This document shows, one piece after another, positions 25,206 through 33,871 of a stretch of DNA of 46,165 bases. Both the position numbers and the translations under genes were made by a program. The number at the start of each line of letters is the position of its first letter. Within the stretch, counting starts at the first letter, position 1. Origin of the DNA: Rhabdothermincola sp037478855 (GTDB lineage Bacteria > Actinomycetota > Acidimicrobiia > Acidimicrobiales > Acidimicrobilacustridaceae); the NCBI GenBank assembly GCA_037478855.1, contig JBBFLY010000018.1, positions 1 through 46,165 of the forward strand. The letters are read 5' to 3'. The notes below the pieces were generated by a model, which was not told the origin of the DNA, did no database searches, and saw only the letters and a list, made by a program, of their open reading frames with translations.

Positions 25206-26107
25206 GGGTTCCACCGCTCAAGCTTCCTGGCCCGTCGACCACCGGCGTACACCGCCAGGAGGGCGACGGCGATCGACACGATCAGGATGGCCGTCGAGAT
25301 GACGTTGATCTGCGGCGGGATGCGGCTCTTCTTGGTCACCCACACGGCGATCGGAAAGGTCTGGTCGAGCCCCGAGTTGAGGTAGGTGATGATGAAGTCG
25401 TCGAGGGAGAGGGCGAAGGTCAGCAGCGCCGCGGCGAGCACGCCCGGGGCGATGAGCGGAAGCGTGATCCGCGCGAACGTGCGCCAAGGCGTCGCCCCGA
25501 GGTCCAGCGCCGCCTCCTCGAGACGCCAGTCGAAGCCACGGATGCGAGCCCGCACGGTGATGGCCACGTAGCTGACCGAGAACATCACCTGGGCGACCAC
25601 GATGGTGGCGAACCCGCGGGCCCAGTTGAGCGCGACGAACAACGTGAGCAGGGCGAAGCCGAGCACGACCTCGGGCAAGGTGAGCGGCAGGATGAGGATG
25701 GTGCCGAGCAGGCCCTTCGCCTTGAATCGGTACTTGACCATGGCGAGGGCCATGAGGGTGCCGAGCACGGTGGCGATGAGCGTGACCACCGCTGCGATCC
25801 GCAGGCTGTAGGCGAGCGCGTCGGTGAGCTCCTCATAGCGGAACGGGTCGGTCCAGGCGTCGAGGCTGAAGCGACCCCACTTGTAGTTGTACTTGCCCTG
25901 CGGTTCGTTGAAGGAGAACACCACCACCACGAGGATCGGGGTGAACAGGAACAGCAGACCCAGCAGGGCCCACATCCCGAGCGCGCCCCGTCCCAGGCGA
26001 CGCAGCCACGGTGGGGGCCCGCCGCCACCGAGCACCGCTGGCTCGCGGCGGGCGTCGGTGGCCGGGTCGAGGTCGTGGGAGACCGGGGGTGGTGCGCCAA
26101 CCGACAT
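25202..26107 (-). CDS. potC: Polyamine ABC transporter permease PotC-like
   Basis: A 301-residue inner-membrane permease with six predicted helices; the first is LLGLLFLFTPILVVVVFSF. The cytoplasmic EAA loop reads EEAALDLGATPWRTFARITLP. FALSLDDFIITYLNSG closely matches PotC/PotI of spermidine and putrescine transporters. The ATG overlaps the potB stop by one base (TGATG). Confidence 0.93.
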   Translation of the reverse strand: MSVGAPPPVSHDLDPATDARREPAVLGGGGPPPWLRRLGRGALGMWALLGLLFLFTPILVVVVFSFNEPQGKYNYKWGRFSLDAWTDPFRYEELTDALAYSLRIAAVVTLIATVLGTLMALAMVKYRFKAKGLLGTILILPLTLPEVVLGFALLTLFVALNWARGFATIVVAQVMFSVSYVAITVRARIRGFDWRLEEAALDLGATPWRTFARITLPLIAPGVLAAALLTFALSLDDFIITYLNSGLDQTFPIAVWVTKKSRIPPQINVISTAILIVSIAVALLAVYAGGRRARKLERWNP

Positions 26108-26943
26108 CAGACGAGGTCCTCGGTGCCGAGGGCTCGGGCGTAGAGGATCACGCCGACCAGGATCAGGGCCATCAGCATGAACGACAACGCCGACAGCTCT
26201 GGCCGGAAGTACTCCTTGCCGAAGTTCTTCTCGATGATGTTGCCGATCATCGTGGTCCGCTCGCTGCCGAGCAGCTCGGAGTTCACGAAGTCACCGGCGG
26301 CCGGGATGAAGGTGAGCAGGGTGCCCGCGAACAGCCCCGGCAGCGATAGCGGGAGCGTGACCGTGCGGAACGCCCTGGCGGGGCTCGAGTAGAGGTCGGC
26401 AGCCGCATCGAGGAGGCGGCGGTCGAGCTTCTCGAGGCTCACGTAGATGGGCAGCACCATGAACGGCAGGAAGTTGTAGGTGAGCGCACCAATGACCGCG
26501 ATGGGCCGGCCGAGCAGACTCTCGCCGTCGCCGAGCACTCCGACCCCCTGCAGGACGGCGACCACGGGGCCGCCGTCGAACAGCAGGATCTTCCAGGCCA
26601 GCGTGCGCACCAGGTAGGTGACGAAGAAGGGCAGCACCACCAGCGCCAGAAGCAGGTTCTTCCAGCGACCGCCCCGCAGTGCGATGAAGTAGGCGAGCGG
26701 GTAGCCGATGACGATCGCCGCCACGGTGGCCGCCGCTGCGTAGCCGAACGTGCGCACGATCACCGTGCCGTTGCCGGTGATGACGTCGGTGTAGTTGGCG
26801 AGCCCCCGGTCCTCGAGGGAGAGCTGCAGCATCGAGAACATGGGCACGATGAAGAACAGCACCAGCCACAGCGCACCCGGTGCGAGCAGCAGGTAGGGCA
26901 CGTACCACCGGCTGGCCCGCACCCCCGAGGCCTCGGCGCTCAC
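26107..26943 (-). CDS. potB: Polyamine ABC transporter permease PotB-like
   Basis: A 278-residue permease with helices at about 15-35, 65-90, 95-120, 145-165, 200-220 and 250-270. The EAA loop reads LDAAADLYSSPARAFRTVTLPLSLPG. PAAGDFVNSELLGS and GNIIEKNF match PotB/PotH. GTG 26943 lies 12 bp after potD. Confidence 0.93.
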   Translation of the reverse strand: MSAEASGVRASRWYVPYLLLAPGALWLVLFFIVPMFSMLQLSLEDRGLANYTDVITGNGTVIVRTFGYAAAATVAAIVIGYPLAYFIALRGGRWKNLLLALVVLPFFVTYLVRTLAWKILLFDGGPVVAVLQGVGVLGDGESLLGRPIAVIGALTYNFLPFMVLPIYVSLEKLDRRLLDAAADLYSSPARAFRTVTLPLSLPGLFAGTLLTFIPAAGDFVNSELLGSERTTMIGNIIEKNFGKEYFRPELSALSFMLMALILVGVILYARALGTEDLV

Positions 26944-26955
26944 CCGACCGTGCCC

Positions 26956-28164
26956 CTACTGCTGGGTGGCCTCGGCGAACGCCCGACCGAGCCGCTCGTC
27001 TTCCTCCGGGGTGAGGGTGCGGAAGTCGTAGAGCTTGGGGGTGGGCGGCGGGTTGATGAACGGGCTGCTCTGCGCCTCGGCGGTCATCTGCTCCCTGGCG
27101 CCGGCCACCGGCGGCACGTAGTTGATGGCCTCGTAGAGCCCGGCGGCGACAGAGGGCTGGTAGAGGAAGTTCATGAACGCCTCGGCCCCCGCCTTGTTCG
27201 CGGCGCCGATCGGGATGAGCATGTTGTCGACGAAGCGCATGCCCCCCTGCTTGGGGATGACCCAGGCGAGATCCTCGTTCTCGGCGCGCAAGCTGGCGAT
27301 GTCACCGGACCAGGCCATGGCGATCCACGTGTCACCGAGGTCGAGGTCCTCGGTGTAGCTGTTGCCGGTGATCCGCTTGAACTGACCCGCCTCACGGGCC
27401 TTGGCGATCTTGGCGATGGCGGCCTCGGCGTCGGCCACGGAGCCGGTGGAGGGATCGAGGCCCATGCCGAGCATCGTGAGGCCGACCGAGTCCCGCATCT
27501 CGTCGAGGATGGTGACCTTTCCGGCGAACCGCCGATCGAAGATGACGTTCACGTCGTCGATCTCACCGCCGACCTTGTCCGGGTAGTAGGCGAGCCCGGC
27601 CTGTCCGATGGCGTAGGGCAGGGAGAAGCGCCGGCCCGGGTCGAAGTCGGGGTCGGCAAGGTCGGGAAGGATGTTCGACCTGTTGGGCACCGAGGTGGTA
27701 TCGAGCTCCTGCACGAAGCCCTGCTCGATCATCCGGGCGGCCATCCAGCTCGTGAGCACCACGAGGTCCGCGCCGATGCCCCGACCGGCGGAGAGCTGAG
27801 GTTCGTACTTCGTGTAGAAGCTGTCGTTGCCGTCGATCTCGGGCCGGTAGTCGACCTCGATCCCGGTCTGCTCGCTGAACGCCCGGAGGGTGGCCGAGGT
27901 CTCGGCATCGTCGTTCTCGATGTAGAGCGGCCAGTTGAGGATCACCAGCTTGGTGCCCTGCAGGCCGCCGTCCGTCGTGGTGCCGCCGGCGGTCGTGGCA
28001 GCGTTGCCGTCGCCGCCGTCACCACCACAGGCGGTGAGCAGGCTGGGACCGAGAGCAAGGCCCCCGAGAACGGCTGCTCCCCGGCCGAGGAACTGCCGGC
28101 GGGTGGTGCGCGGCGCGGCTCGCGAGGCGAGCGGCCGGGGATCGGTCGGTGGGTTCGGGCTCAT
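26956..28164 (-). CDS. potD: Polyamine-binding lipoprotein PotD-like (Tat signal)
   Basis: A 402-residue extracytoplasmic solute-binding protein. The N-terminus has a twin-arginine signal (TTRRQFLGRG), a hydrophobic core, and a lipobox LLTAC, so it should be a Tat-exported lipoprotein. The mature part follows the PotD/PotF pattern: LVILNWPLYIEND, VDYRPEIDGNDSFYTK, LPYAIGQAGLAYYPD, IAMAWSGDIASLRAEN, and FMNFLYQPSVAAGLYEAINY. PotD proteins bind spermidine or putrescine; which one is preferred here is not decidable. ATG 28164 follows GGAGGGA. Confidence 0.94.
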   Translation of the reverse strand: MSPNPPTDPRPLASRAAPRTTRRQFLGRGAAVLGGLALGPSLLTACGGDGGDGNAATTAGGTTTDGGLQGTKLVILNWPLYIENDDAETSATLRAFSEQTGIEVDYRPEIDGNDSFYTKYEPQLSAGRGIGADLVVLTSWMAARMIEQGFVQELDTTSVPNRSNILPDLADPDFDPGRRFSLPYAIGQAGLAYYPDKVGGEIDDVNVIFDRRFAGKVTILDEMRDSVGLTMLGMGLDPSTGSVADAEAAIAKIAKAREAGQFKRITGNSYTEDLDLGDTWIAMAWSGDIASLRAENEDLAWVIPKQGGMRFVDNMLIPIGAANKAGAEAFMNFLYQPSVAAGLYEAINYVPPVAGAREQMTAEAQSSPFINPPPTPKLYDFRTLTPEEDERLGRAFAEATQQ

Positions 28165-28198
28165 CTGGGTTCCCTCCGGTGGTGGTCGTGGTCGTCGG

Positions 28199-29404
28199 TC
28201 AGCTCTCCTCGACGAGCGCTTCGTCGGTGAGCGGGAGGTGGTCAGCGGGGGGCAGGACGCAGCCGGCGTCGGGGGCCCAGCTCGCCCAGACGGCATCGCC
28301 GGGTCGCAGCAGCGGCAAAGCGGCGTCGTGGCTGACGTTGGCGATGACGGTGCTCCCGCCCGGCGCGGCGAGCGAGAGCCGCACGATCGGTCCCTGGAAG
28401 GTCAGGTCGGTCACGGTGCCCGCGACCCGCGGGCGTCCGGTCGGTTCCTCCATGGTGATCTGGACCCGTTCCGGTCGGACCATGACCGTGCCAGGACCGC
28501 CGGCGACGACGTCGGCCATCCGACAGGCGGCCTGCAGCCGGATCCCGCCGAAGGCGGTGACCTCGGCGAGGTGGTCGGTGCGAGCCTCGACCCGGCACGG
28601 CCACAGGTTGGCCTGGCCAATGAAGCCGGCGACGAAGACGGTGGCGGGGTGGTCGTAGATCTCGTAGGGGGTGCCGATCTGGTCGACCCGGCCCAGGTTC
28701 ATGACCGCGATGCGGTCGCTCATGGTGAGCGCCTCTTCCTGGTCGTGGGTGACGTAGACGAAGGTGATCCCCACCTCGCGCTGGATGCGCTTGAGCTCGA
28801 ACTGCATGGCGTGGCGCAGCTTGAGATCCAGCGCGCCCAGCGGCTCGTCGAGCAGCAGCGCCTTCGGGTAGTTCGCGAGCGCCCGGGCGAGGGCCACCCG
28901 CTGCTGCTGGCCCCCGGAGAGCTGTGCCGGCTTCCGTCTGGCGAAGTCGGTGAGCCGCACCACCTCCAGCAGCTCGTCGACCCGCCGCGCGACCTCCTGC
29001 CTTCCCAGCTTCTGGCTGCGCGGGCCGAACGCGACGTTGTCCCAGACCGTCATGTGAGGGAACAGGGCGTACTGCTGGAACACCGTGTTGACGTTCCGCC
29101 GGTACGGGGGTACCCGTGACACGTCGACGCCGTCAAGGCGGATCCGACCCTTCGTGGGGGTCTCGAACCCGGCGATCATCCGCAGGGTCGTGGTCTTGCC
29201 GCAGCCGGAGGGCCCGAGCATCGAGAAGAACTCGCCCTCCGGGATCGAGAAGTGCGCGTCGTCGACGGCCACGAAGTCGCCGAAGCGCTTGGTGACGTGG
29301 TCGATCTCGATCACAGCCGGGCCGGACACGGTGACCATGTTCGCGGCCACCGGAGCACCGATGGTGGAAGTCGCGGCTGCTGGTGCCGGGTGCTCGCTCA
29401 GCAT
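28199..29404 (-). CDS. potA: Polyamine ABC transporter ATPase PotA-like
   Basis: A 401-residue ATPase. Walker A is GPSGCGKTT, the Q-loop is VFQQYALFPHMTVW, the signature is LSGGQQQRVALARALA, Walker B is ALLLDEPLGALD, and the H-switch is VTHDQEEAL. A TOBE domain fills the last about 100 residues (MVRPERVQI, then GTVTDLTFQGPIVRLSL). It energises PotBC. ATG 29404 follows GAGGGGG; Met about 22 residues later is also possible. It is the first gene of the potA-D-B-C-aminotransferase operon, divergent from patD. Confidence 0.95.
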   Translation of the reverse strand: MLSEHPAPAAATSTIGAPVAANMVTVSGPAVIEIDHVTKRFGDFVAVDDAHFSIPEGEFFSMLGPSGCGKTTTLRMIAGFETPTKGRIRLDGVDVSRVPPYRRNVNTVFQQYALFPHMTVWDNVAFGPRSQKLGRQEVARRVDELLEVVRLTDFARRKPAQLSGGQQQRVALARALANYPKALLLDEPLGALDLKLRHAMQFELKRIQREVGITFVYVTHDQEEALTMSDRIAVMNLGRVDQIGTPYEIYDHPATVFVAGFIGQANLWPCRVEARTDHLAEVTAFGGIRLQAACRMADVVAGGPGTVMVRPERVQITMEEPTGRPRVAGTVTDLTFQGPIVRLSLAAPGGSTVIANVSHDAALPLLRPGDAVWASWAPDAGCVLPPADHLPLTDEALVEES

Positions 29405-29458
29405 CGCCCCCTCGTTGGCCTGGACGGCCGACCGGACCGGTGGCGTCAGAGTGGCAGA

Positions 29459-29484
29459 TTCGCAAAGTTCTCTTCTGTTCGCAA
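29459..29484. promoter_or_regulatory. Direct repeats TTCGCAA in the potA-patD divergent region
   Basis: TTCGCAA at 29459-29465 and again at 29478-29484, start to start 19 bp. A related TTGCAA (29510-29515) and TTGCGC follow. The words lie between divergent polyamine uptake and catabolic genes, in an AT-richer patch, and could be operator half-sites. The rest of 29405-29595 holds no further feature I can support. Confidence 0.4.
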
Positions 29485-29595
29485 GCGATCCCGTCGTCAG
29501 TTCATGAGCTTGCAACGGAATCCCTTGCGCATCAGCGCTCTTCGGCGCATGCTCTGTCGAAGCGTCTTGTCCAGCCCGTGCCCGAGGAGCGCACC

Positions 29596-31017
29596 GTGGT
29601 CCACCAGAACTTCATCGGCGGCGAATGGAGACCGGCCGCCCGCGGCGCCACCGACGACGTGGTCAACCCGGCGACCGGGGAGGTGCTCGCCCAGGTCCCC
29701 TCCAGCGACGCCGACGACGTCGACACGGCTGTTGCGGCCGCCGCGGAGGCGTTCACCACCTGGGGCAGGACCACCCCCCGGGAGCGCAGCGAGAAGCTCC
29801 TGGCGCTCGCCGAGGCCATCGAAGCGAACCTCGACGAGCTGAAGCACCTGGAGATGGCCAACGTCGGCAAGCCGGTGTCCATCATCGACTTCGAGTTCGA
29901 CCTGACCCTCGACAACCTGCGCTTCTTCGCCGGTGCAACGCGGTGTCTGAGCACGCAGGCCGCCGGGGAGTACCTCGAGGACCACACGTCGATGCTGCGC
30001 CGCGACCCGCTCGGGGTCTGTGTGGGGATCGCCCCCTGGAACTACCCGTTGAACATGGCCATCTGGAAGCTCGGCCCGGCCCTGGCTGCAGGGAACACGT
30101 TCATCCTCAAGCCCTCCGAGCTCACACCGCTGACCGCCCTGAAGCTGGCCGAGCTCGCCGCCGGCATCTTCCCGCCGGGCGTGTTCAACGTGGTCTGCGG
30201 GCAGGGTGAGACCGCCGGTGACGCGCTCGTACGGCATCCGGGGGTGGCCATGGTGTCGCTCACCGGGGACGTCGACACCGGGCGGATCATCGCCCGCAAC
30301 GCGGCCGACACCCTCAAGCGGGTGCACCTGGAGCTGGGGGGCAAGGCGCCGGTGGTCGTCTTCGACGACGCCGACGTGGAGGCGCTCGTGGCGACGCTGG
30401 CGGAGGCCGGGTACTACAACTCGGGCCAGGACTGCACCGCACCGTGCCGGGTGCTGGCCGGACCACGCGTGTTCGACGACGTCGTCGGCTCGCTGGCCGA
30501 CGCGGTCGGCGAGATCGTGGTGGGCGATCCCGCCGACGAGGCCACCGCGGTGGGGCCGGTGATCTCCGCCGCCCAGCGAGACCGGATCGCCGGGATGGTC
30601 GCTCGAGCGGTGGAGGCGGGCGCCGAGGTGGTCATCGGTGGATCCGCCATCGAACGGCCCGGCTTCTTCTATGAGGCGACCGTGGTGGCCAACCCCGACC
30701 AGGACAGCGAGCTGGTCCAGCGCGAGGTGTTCGGGCCGGTGGTGAGCGTGCAGCGCTTCACCGACGAGGCCCAGGCCCTCGCTTGGGCCAACGGCGTGGA
30801 CTACGGCCTCGCGGCGAGCGTCTGGACCGCCGACGTCGGCCGGGCCATGCGCATGTCCCGGGAGCTGCTGTTCGGCACGGTGTGGGTCAACGACCACATC
30901 CCGATCGTCTCCGAGCTCCCCCACGGCGGGTTCAAGCAGAGCGGGTACGGCAAGGACATGTCGATCTACGCGATCGAGCACTACACCGAGCTCAAGCACG
31001 TGATGGTGAAGCTCTGA
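29596..31017 (+). CDS. patD: Gamma-aminobutyraldehyde dehydrogenase
   Basis: NAD-dependent oxidation of 4-aminobutanal (from putrescine transamination) to GABA. The 473-residue protein matches E. coli PatD/YdcW (474 residues) in length. Its catalytic residues carry the same numbers: Glu246 in LELGGKAP and Cys280 in YYNSGQDCTAPCR. Other ALDH marks are PWNYPLNMAIWK, ILKPSELTPLTAL and EVFGPVVSV. 3-aminopropanal is another possible substrate. GTG 29596 follows GAGGAG by 7 nt and is preferred over longer starts. Its stop overlaps the next ATG (TGATG). Confidence 0.92.
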   Translation: MVHQNFIGGEWRPAARGATDDVVNPATGEVLAQVPSSDADDVDTAVAAAAEAFTTWGRTTPRERSEKLLALAEAIEANLDELKHLEMANVGKPVSIIDFEFDLTLDNLRFFAGATRCLSTQAAGEYLEDHTSMLRRDPLGVCVGIAPWNYPLNMAIWKLGPALAAGNTFILKPSELTPLTALKLAELAAGIFPPGVFNVVCGQGETAGDALVRHPGVAMVSLTGDVDTGRIIARNAADTLKRVHLELGGKAPVVVFDDADVEALVATLAEAGYYNSGQDCTAPCRVLAGPRVFDDVVGSLADAVGEIVVGDPADEATAVGPVISAAQRDRIAGMVARAVEAGAEVVIGGSAIERPGFFYEATVVANPDQDSELVQREVFGPVVSVQRFTDEAQALAWANGVDYGLAASVWTADVGRAMRMSRELLFGTVWVNDHIPIVSELPHGGFKQSGYGKDMSIYAIEHYTELKHVMVKL

Positions 31018-32390
31018 TGACCGAGGTGATCACCGGCACCAGCCGGATGAGTGACCGGGCCGCCGAGATCGCCCGCGCCGAGCAGGCTCGGCTGCTGGAG
31101 CGGACCCCGGGGAGCAGGGCGGCCTACGAGCGGGCGGTGCGCCACCTCCCGCTCGGGGTGCCGTCATCGTTCCAGGCGGCCGACCCCTACCCCATCTACC
31201 TGGAGCGGGGTCAGGGCAGCCACGTGTGGGACGTCGACGGCCACGAGTACGTCGACTTCCATGGTGGCTTCGGGGTGAACGTCGTCGGTCACGCCCATCC
31301 CCGGATCGTCGAGGCGATCACCCGGGCAGCCCGGACCGGCACCCACTTCGCCACCCCCACGCCGGTCACCGTGGCCCTAGCCGAGGCGATCTGTGAGCGC
31401 TTCGGCCTCGACACCGTGCGCTTCGCCAACTCCGGCACTGAGGCCACCATGGACGCCATCCGAGTGGCCCGCGCCGCGACCGGCCGTGACGTCATCGTGA
31501 AGATCGAGGGCTCCTACCACGGACACCACGACGCGGTGATGTTCTCGGTGCTGCCCAACGCGGACGCCGTTGGTGGCCGGGAGATGCCCGCCTCCACGCC
31601 CATGTCCCTCGGCATCCCGGCGAGCATGGCGGAGCACACGCTGGTGGTGCCGTTCAACGACGCGGAGCACGTGGAGCGGCTCTTCGCCGAGCGGGGCGGG
31701 GAGATCGCCTGCCTGATCCTCGAGCCGGTGATGATGAACATCGGCATCGTCGAGCCCGAGCCCGGGTACCTGGCCCGCCTGCGGGAGCTGTGCGACCGGC
31801 ACGGGGTGGTGCTCATCTTCGACGAGGTGAAGTCGGGAGCCACGGTGGCCTACGGCGGCGCCGCCGAGCGCTACGGGGTGAAGCCCCACCTGTCCTGCTT
31901 CGCCAAAGCGCTGTTCGGTGGCACTCCTGGTGCCGCGTTCGGCGGCGAGCAGGCGGTGATGGACATCATCGGCCACGGCGCCGCCCAGATGGGCACCTTC
32001 AACGGCAACCCCTTGGTGGCCGCGGCGGGTCTCGCCTGCCTCACCGAGGTGATGACCCCCGACGCCTACGAGTACCTGGCCGGCCTCGGGGCCCGGTTGG
32101 CGGGTGGGTGCGCGGCCGCGATCGAAGCGAACGACGTCCCGGCCCACACCGTCGATCTGGGCGCCAAGGGCGCGGTGTCGTTCCGCCGTGAGCGGCTGCG
32201 CAACTATCGGGACTTCCTCGACACCAAGCCCCAGCTGTTCGGCGCGGCCTTCCCGTGGGCGCTCAACCGGGGGATCTTCATGACCCCCGGCGACGAGGAG
32301 CAGTGGACCCTGTCGGTCCAGCACACCGAGGCTGACATCGACCGCTACGTCGAGCAGTTCAGCCAGTTCTGCGAGGCCCTGGCCTCCTGA
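31017..32390 (+). CDS. Class III aminotransferase, glutamate-1-semialdehyde mutase-like
   Basis: A 457-residue PLP enzyme. FANSGTEATMDAIRVARAATGR, EGSYHGHHDAVM, IFDEVKSGATVAYGG and CFAKALFGGTPGAAFGG (Lys) put it in the glutamate-1-semialdehyde aminomutase-like branch. It is coupled to patD rather than to heme genes, and the mutase-specific GKIIGGGLPVGAYGG is altered. A GABA or other omega-amino acid transaminase role is therefore more likely than heme synthesis. If it uses GABA it would complete the step to succinate semialdehyde (inference). Confidence 0.85.
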   Translation: MTEVITGTSRMSDRAAEIARAEQARLLERTPGSRAAYERAVRHLPLGVPSSFQAADPYPIYLERGQGSHVWDVDGHEYVDFHGGFGVNVVGHAHPRIVEAITRAARTGTHFATPTPVTVALAEAICERFGLDTVRFANSGTEATMDAIRVARAATGRDVIVKIEGSYHGHHDAVMFSVLPNADAVGGREMPASTPMSLGIPASMAEHTLVVPFNDAEHVERLFAERGGEIACLILEPVMMNIGIVEPEPGYLARLRELCDRHGVVLIFDEVKSGATVAYGGAAERYGVKPHLSCFAKALFGGTPGAAFGGEQAVMDIIGHGAAQMGTFNGNPLVAAAGLACLTEVMTPDAYEYLAGLGARLAGGCAAAIEANDVPAHTVDLGAKGAVSFRRERLRNYRDFLDTKPQLFGAAFPWALNRGIFMTPGDEEQWTLSVQHTEADIDRYVEQFSQFCEALAS

Positions 32391-32420
32391 GCGCGAGGCA
32401 CTCGCCGCCCGCACCACCGG

Positions 32421-33710
32421 TCAGCGCCGCCGGTCGTCGAGACCGAGCAGCACCCCCGCCAGGGGCACGGTGACCGAGCGCGCCGCCCACAGCGGCACCG
32501 CCGGGAACCGGATGCGGGCACACGCCGGAACAGGTTCCTCGCCAACCATCGCGAGGGCCGTGCGGCGCCCGAGCCAGGTGTTGAGGGCCACGCCCGAGCC
32601 GTTGCAGCCAGTGACGAACCAGATCCCGTCGTGGACACCGACGTGGGGCAGGCGGTCGACCGTGATGGCTACGCAGCCCCCCCACGCCCACGACACCCGG
32701 ACCCCGCCGAGCTGGGGGTGCACCCGCACCATCGCGGCGTAGAGGAAGTCGCGAGCTTCAGGCACGGTGGTCGGCCGCAGCGACCGGCGGCCACCGAAGA
32801 GCATCCGGCGATCGGGTGTGAGCCGCCAGTAGAACAGGAAGTGCTTGGTGTCCACGAACATGCGACCACGGGGGTTCACCGAGCGGGCCAGCTCGGCGTC
32901 GAGCACCTCGGTGGCGATGATGTAGCTGCCCACCGGCACCACTCGTCGCTGCAGCCACGGCACGAGCGCGTCGGCGGTGGCGTTGGTGCACACGAGCACC
33001 CACCTCGCCTCGACGACCCCGCGAAGGGTGGCCACCCGGAACCCGCCGCCGTGGCGCGGCTCGATCCGCAGCGCCGCAGTCCGGTCGTGCAGCTCGACCC
33101 CGGCCCCGAGCGCCCGGCGGGTCAGGCCGGCGTGGAACCGGGCCGGGTTCAGCGCACCGGTGCGCTCGAACACCAGCCCAGCGTGGTACCGGCTTGAGCC
33201 GATCTCTGCGCCGAGCTCGTCGGCGGGCACGAAGCGCACCGGCTCACCCAGCGACCGGTGCTCGTCGTACAGCGCCCGCAGCGCCGGGACCATGCGGGGA
33301 GCGTGGGCCAGCAGCAGCTGGCCCGTGCGCTCGTAGTCGCAGGCGATCCCACCCTCGCCGACCAAGGCCTCCACGTGGTCGAAGGCCTCGTTGACCTCCC
33401 GGTACATGACCTGGCCGGTCTCCCCGTGGGCACGGGCCAGCCCGAGCGGCCCGGCCTTCAGCTCGGGGATCACCATGCCGCCGTTGCGGGTGCTGGCACC
33501 CGTGCCGAGCGGATCGCGCTCGAGCACCACCACCGCCCGGTCCCGTTCGGCGAAGGCGTGCGCTGCCGAGAGCCCGGCGTAGCCCGCACCGACCACCACC
33601 ACGTCGGCCGAGCGGGGCAGCGGCCGAGGCGGCACCACCGGGCGATCGGACTCGGCCAGCGCCTGCCAGAGCACCCGCTCGCGGTAGTCGTCGGCCAGTG
33701 GGGCGCGCAT
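32421..33710 (-). CDS. FAD-dependent oxidoreductase, PuuB/DadA-like
   Basis: A DAO-family flavoenzyme of about 429 residues. The FAD dinucleotide fold is ADVVVVGAGYAGLSAAHAF, followed by VVLERDPLGTGASTRNGGMV. A C-terminal MLFGGRRS and TGCNGSGVALNTWLG match the gamma-glutamylputrescine oxidase group. It probably oxidises an amine or gamma-glutamyl-amine with release of H2O2 and ammonia. No PuuA ligase is in the window, so gamma-glutamylation is unproven. The start is uncertain: ATG 33710 gives the conserved YRERVLW beginning. GTG 33761 and TTG 33821 are in frame, but the last lies within an operator-like repeat. Confidence 0.85.
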   Translation of the reverse strand: MRAPLADDYRERVLWQALAESDRPVVPPRPLPRSADVVVVGAGYAGLSAAHAFAERDRAVVVLERDPLGTGASTRNGGMVIPELKAGPLGLARAHGETGQVMYREVNEAFDHVEALVGEGGIACDYERTGQLLLAHAPRMVPALRALYDEHRSLGEPVRFVPADELGAEIGSSRYHAGLVFERTGALNPARFHAGLTRRALGAGVELHDRTAALRIEPRHGGGFRVATLRGVVEARWVLVCTNATADALVPWLQRRVVPVGSYIIATEVLDAELARSVNPRGRMFVDTKHFLFYWRLTPDRRMLFGGRRSLRPTTVPEARDFLYAAMVRVHPQLGGVRVSWAWGGCVAITVDRLPHVGVHDGIWFVTGCNGSGVALNTWLGRRTALAMVGEEPVPACARIRFPAVPLWAARSVTVPLAGVLLGLDDRRR

Positions 33711-33814
33711 CGAGGCGGGAGCGTACGTCGGGACACCCGACCCTGCACCCCACCACCACACATCCGCTTGACGACCAGAGGAATCTGCCGTGGAATCGAG
33801 CGCAACATCCGACG

Positions 33815-33846
33815 TTGACAACTGATTCCGTCGAGTCCGTTGTCAA
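33815..33846. promoter_or_regulatory. TTGACAAC inverted repeat between divergent genes
   Basis: TTGACAAC (33815-33822) and its exact complement GTTGTCAA (33839-33846) are separated by 16 bp. Each arm contains a consensus -35 (TTGACA). The arms therefore could be the -35 boxes of two overlapping, oppositely directed promoters, or a dimeric repressor site. A rightward transcript starting near 33850 would give a 22-nt leader for the gene at 33872. Confidence 0.6.
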
Positions 33847-33871
33847 ACACCGCCTGAGGACGTGATCACTG

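Noticed and set aside
31017..32390. hemL (heme biosynthesis glutamate-1-semialdehyde aminomutase)
   Set aside because: The gene is coupled to patD in a polyamine island and its lysine-region motif differs from the mutase consensus.
33711..33821. N-terminal extension of the FAD oxidase to TTG 33821
   Set aside because: The start would lie inside the left arm of the TTGACAAC repeat, and the extra residues show no family similarity; GTG 33761 remains possible.
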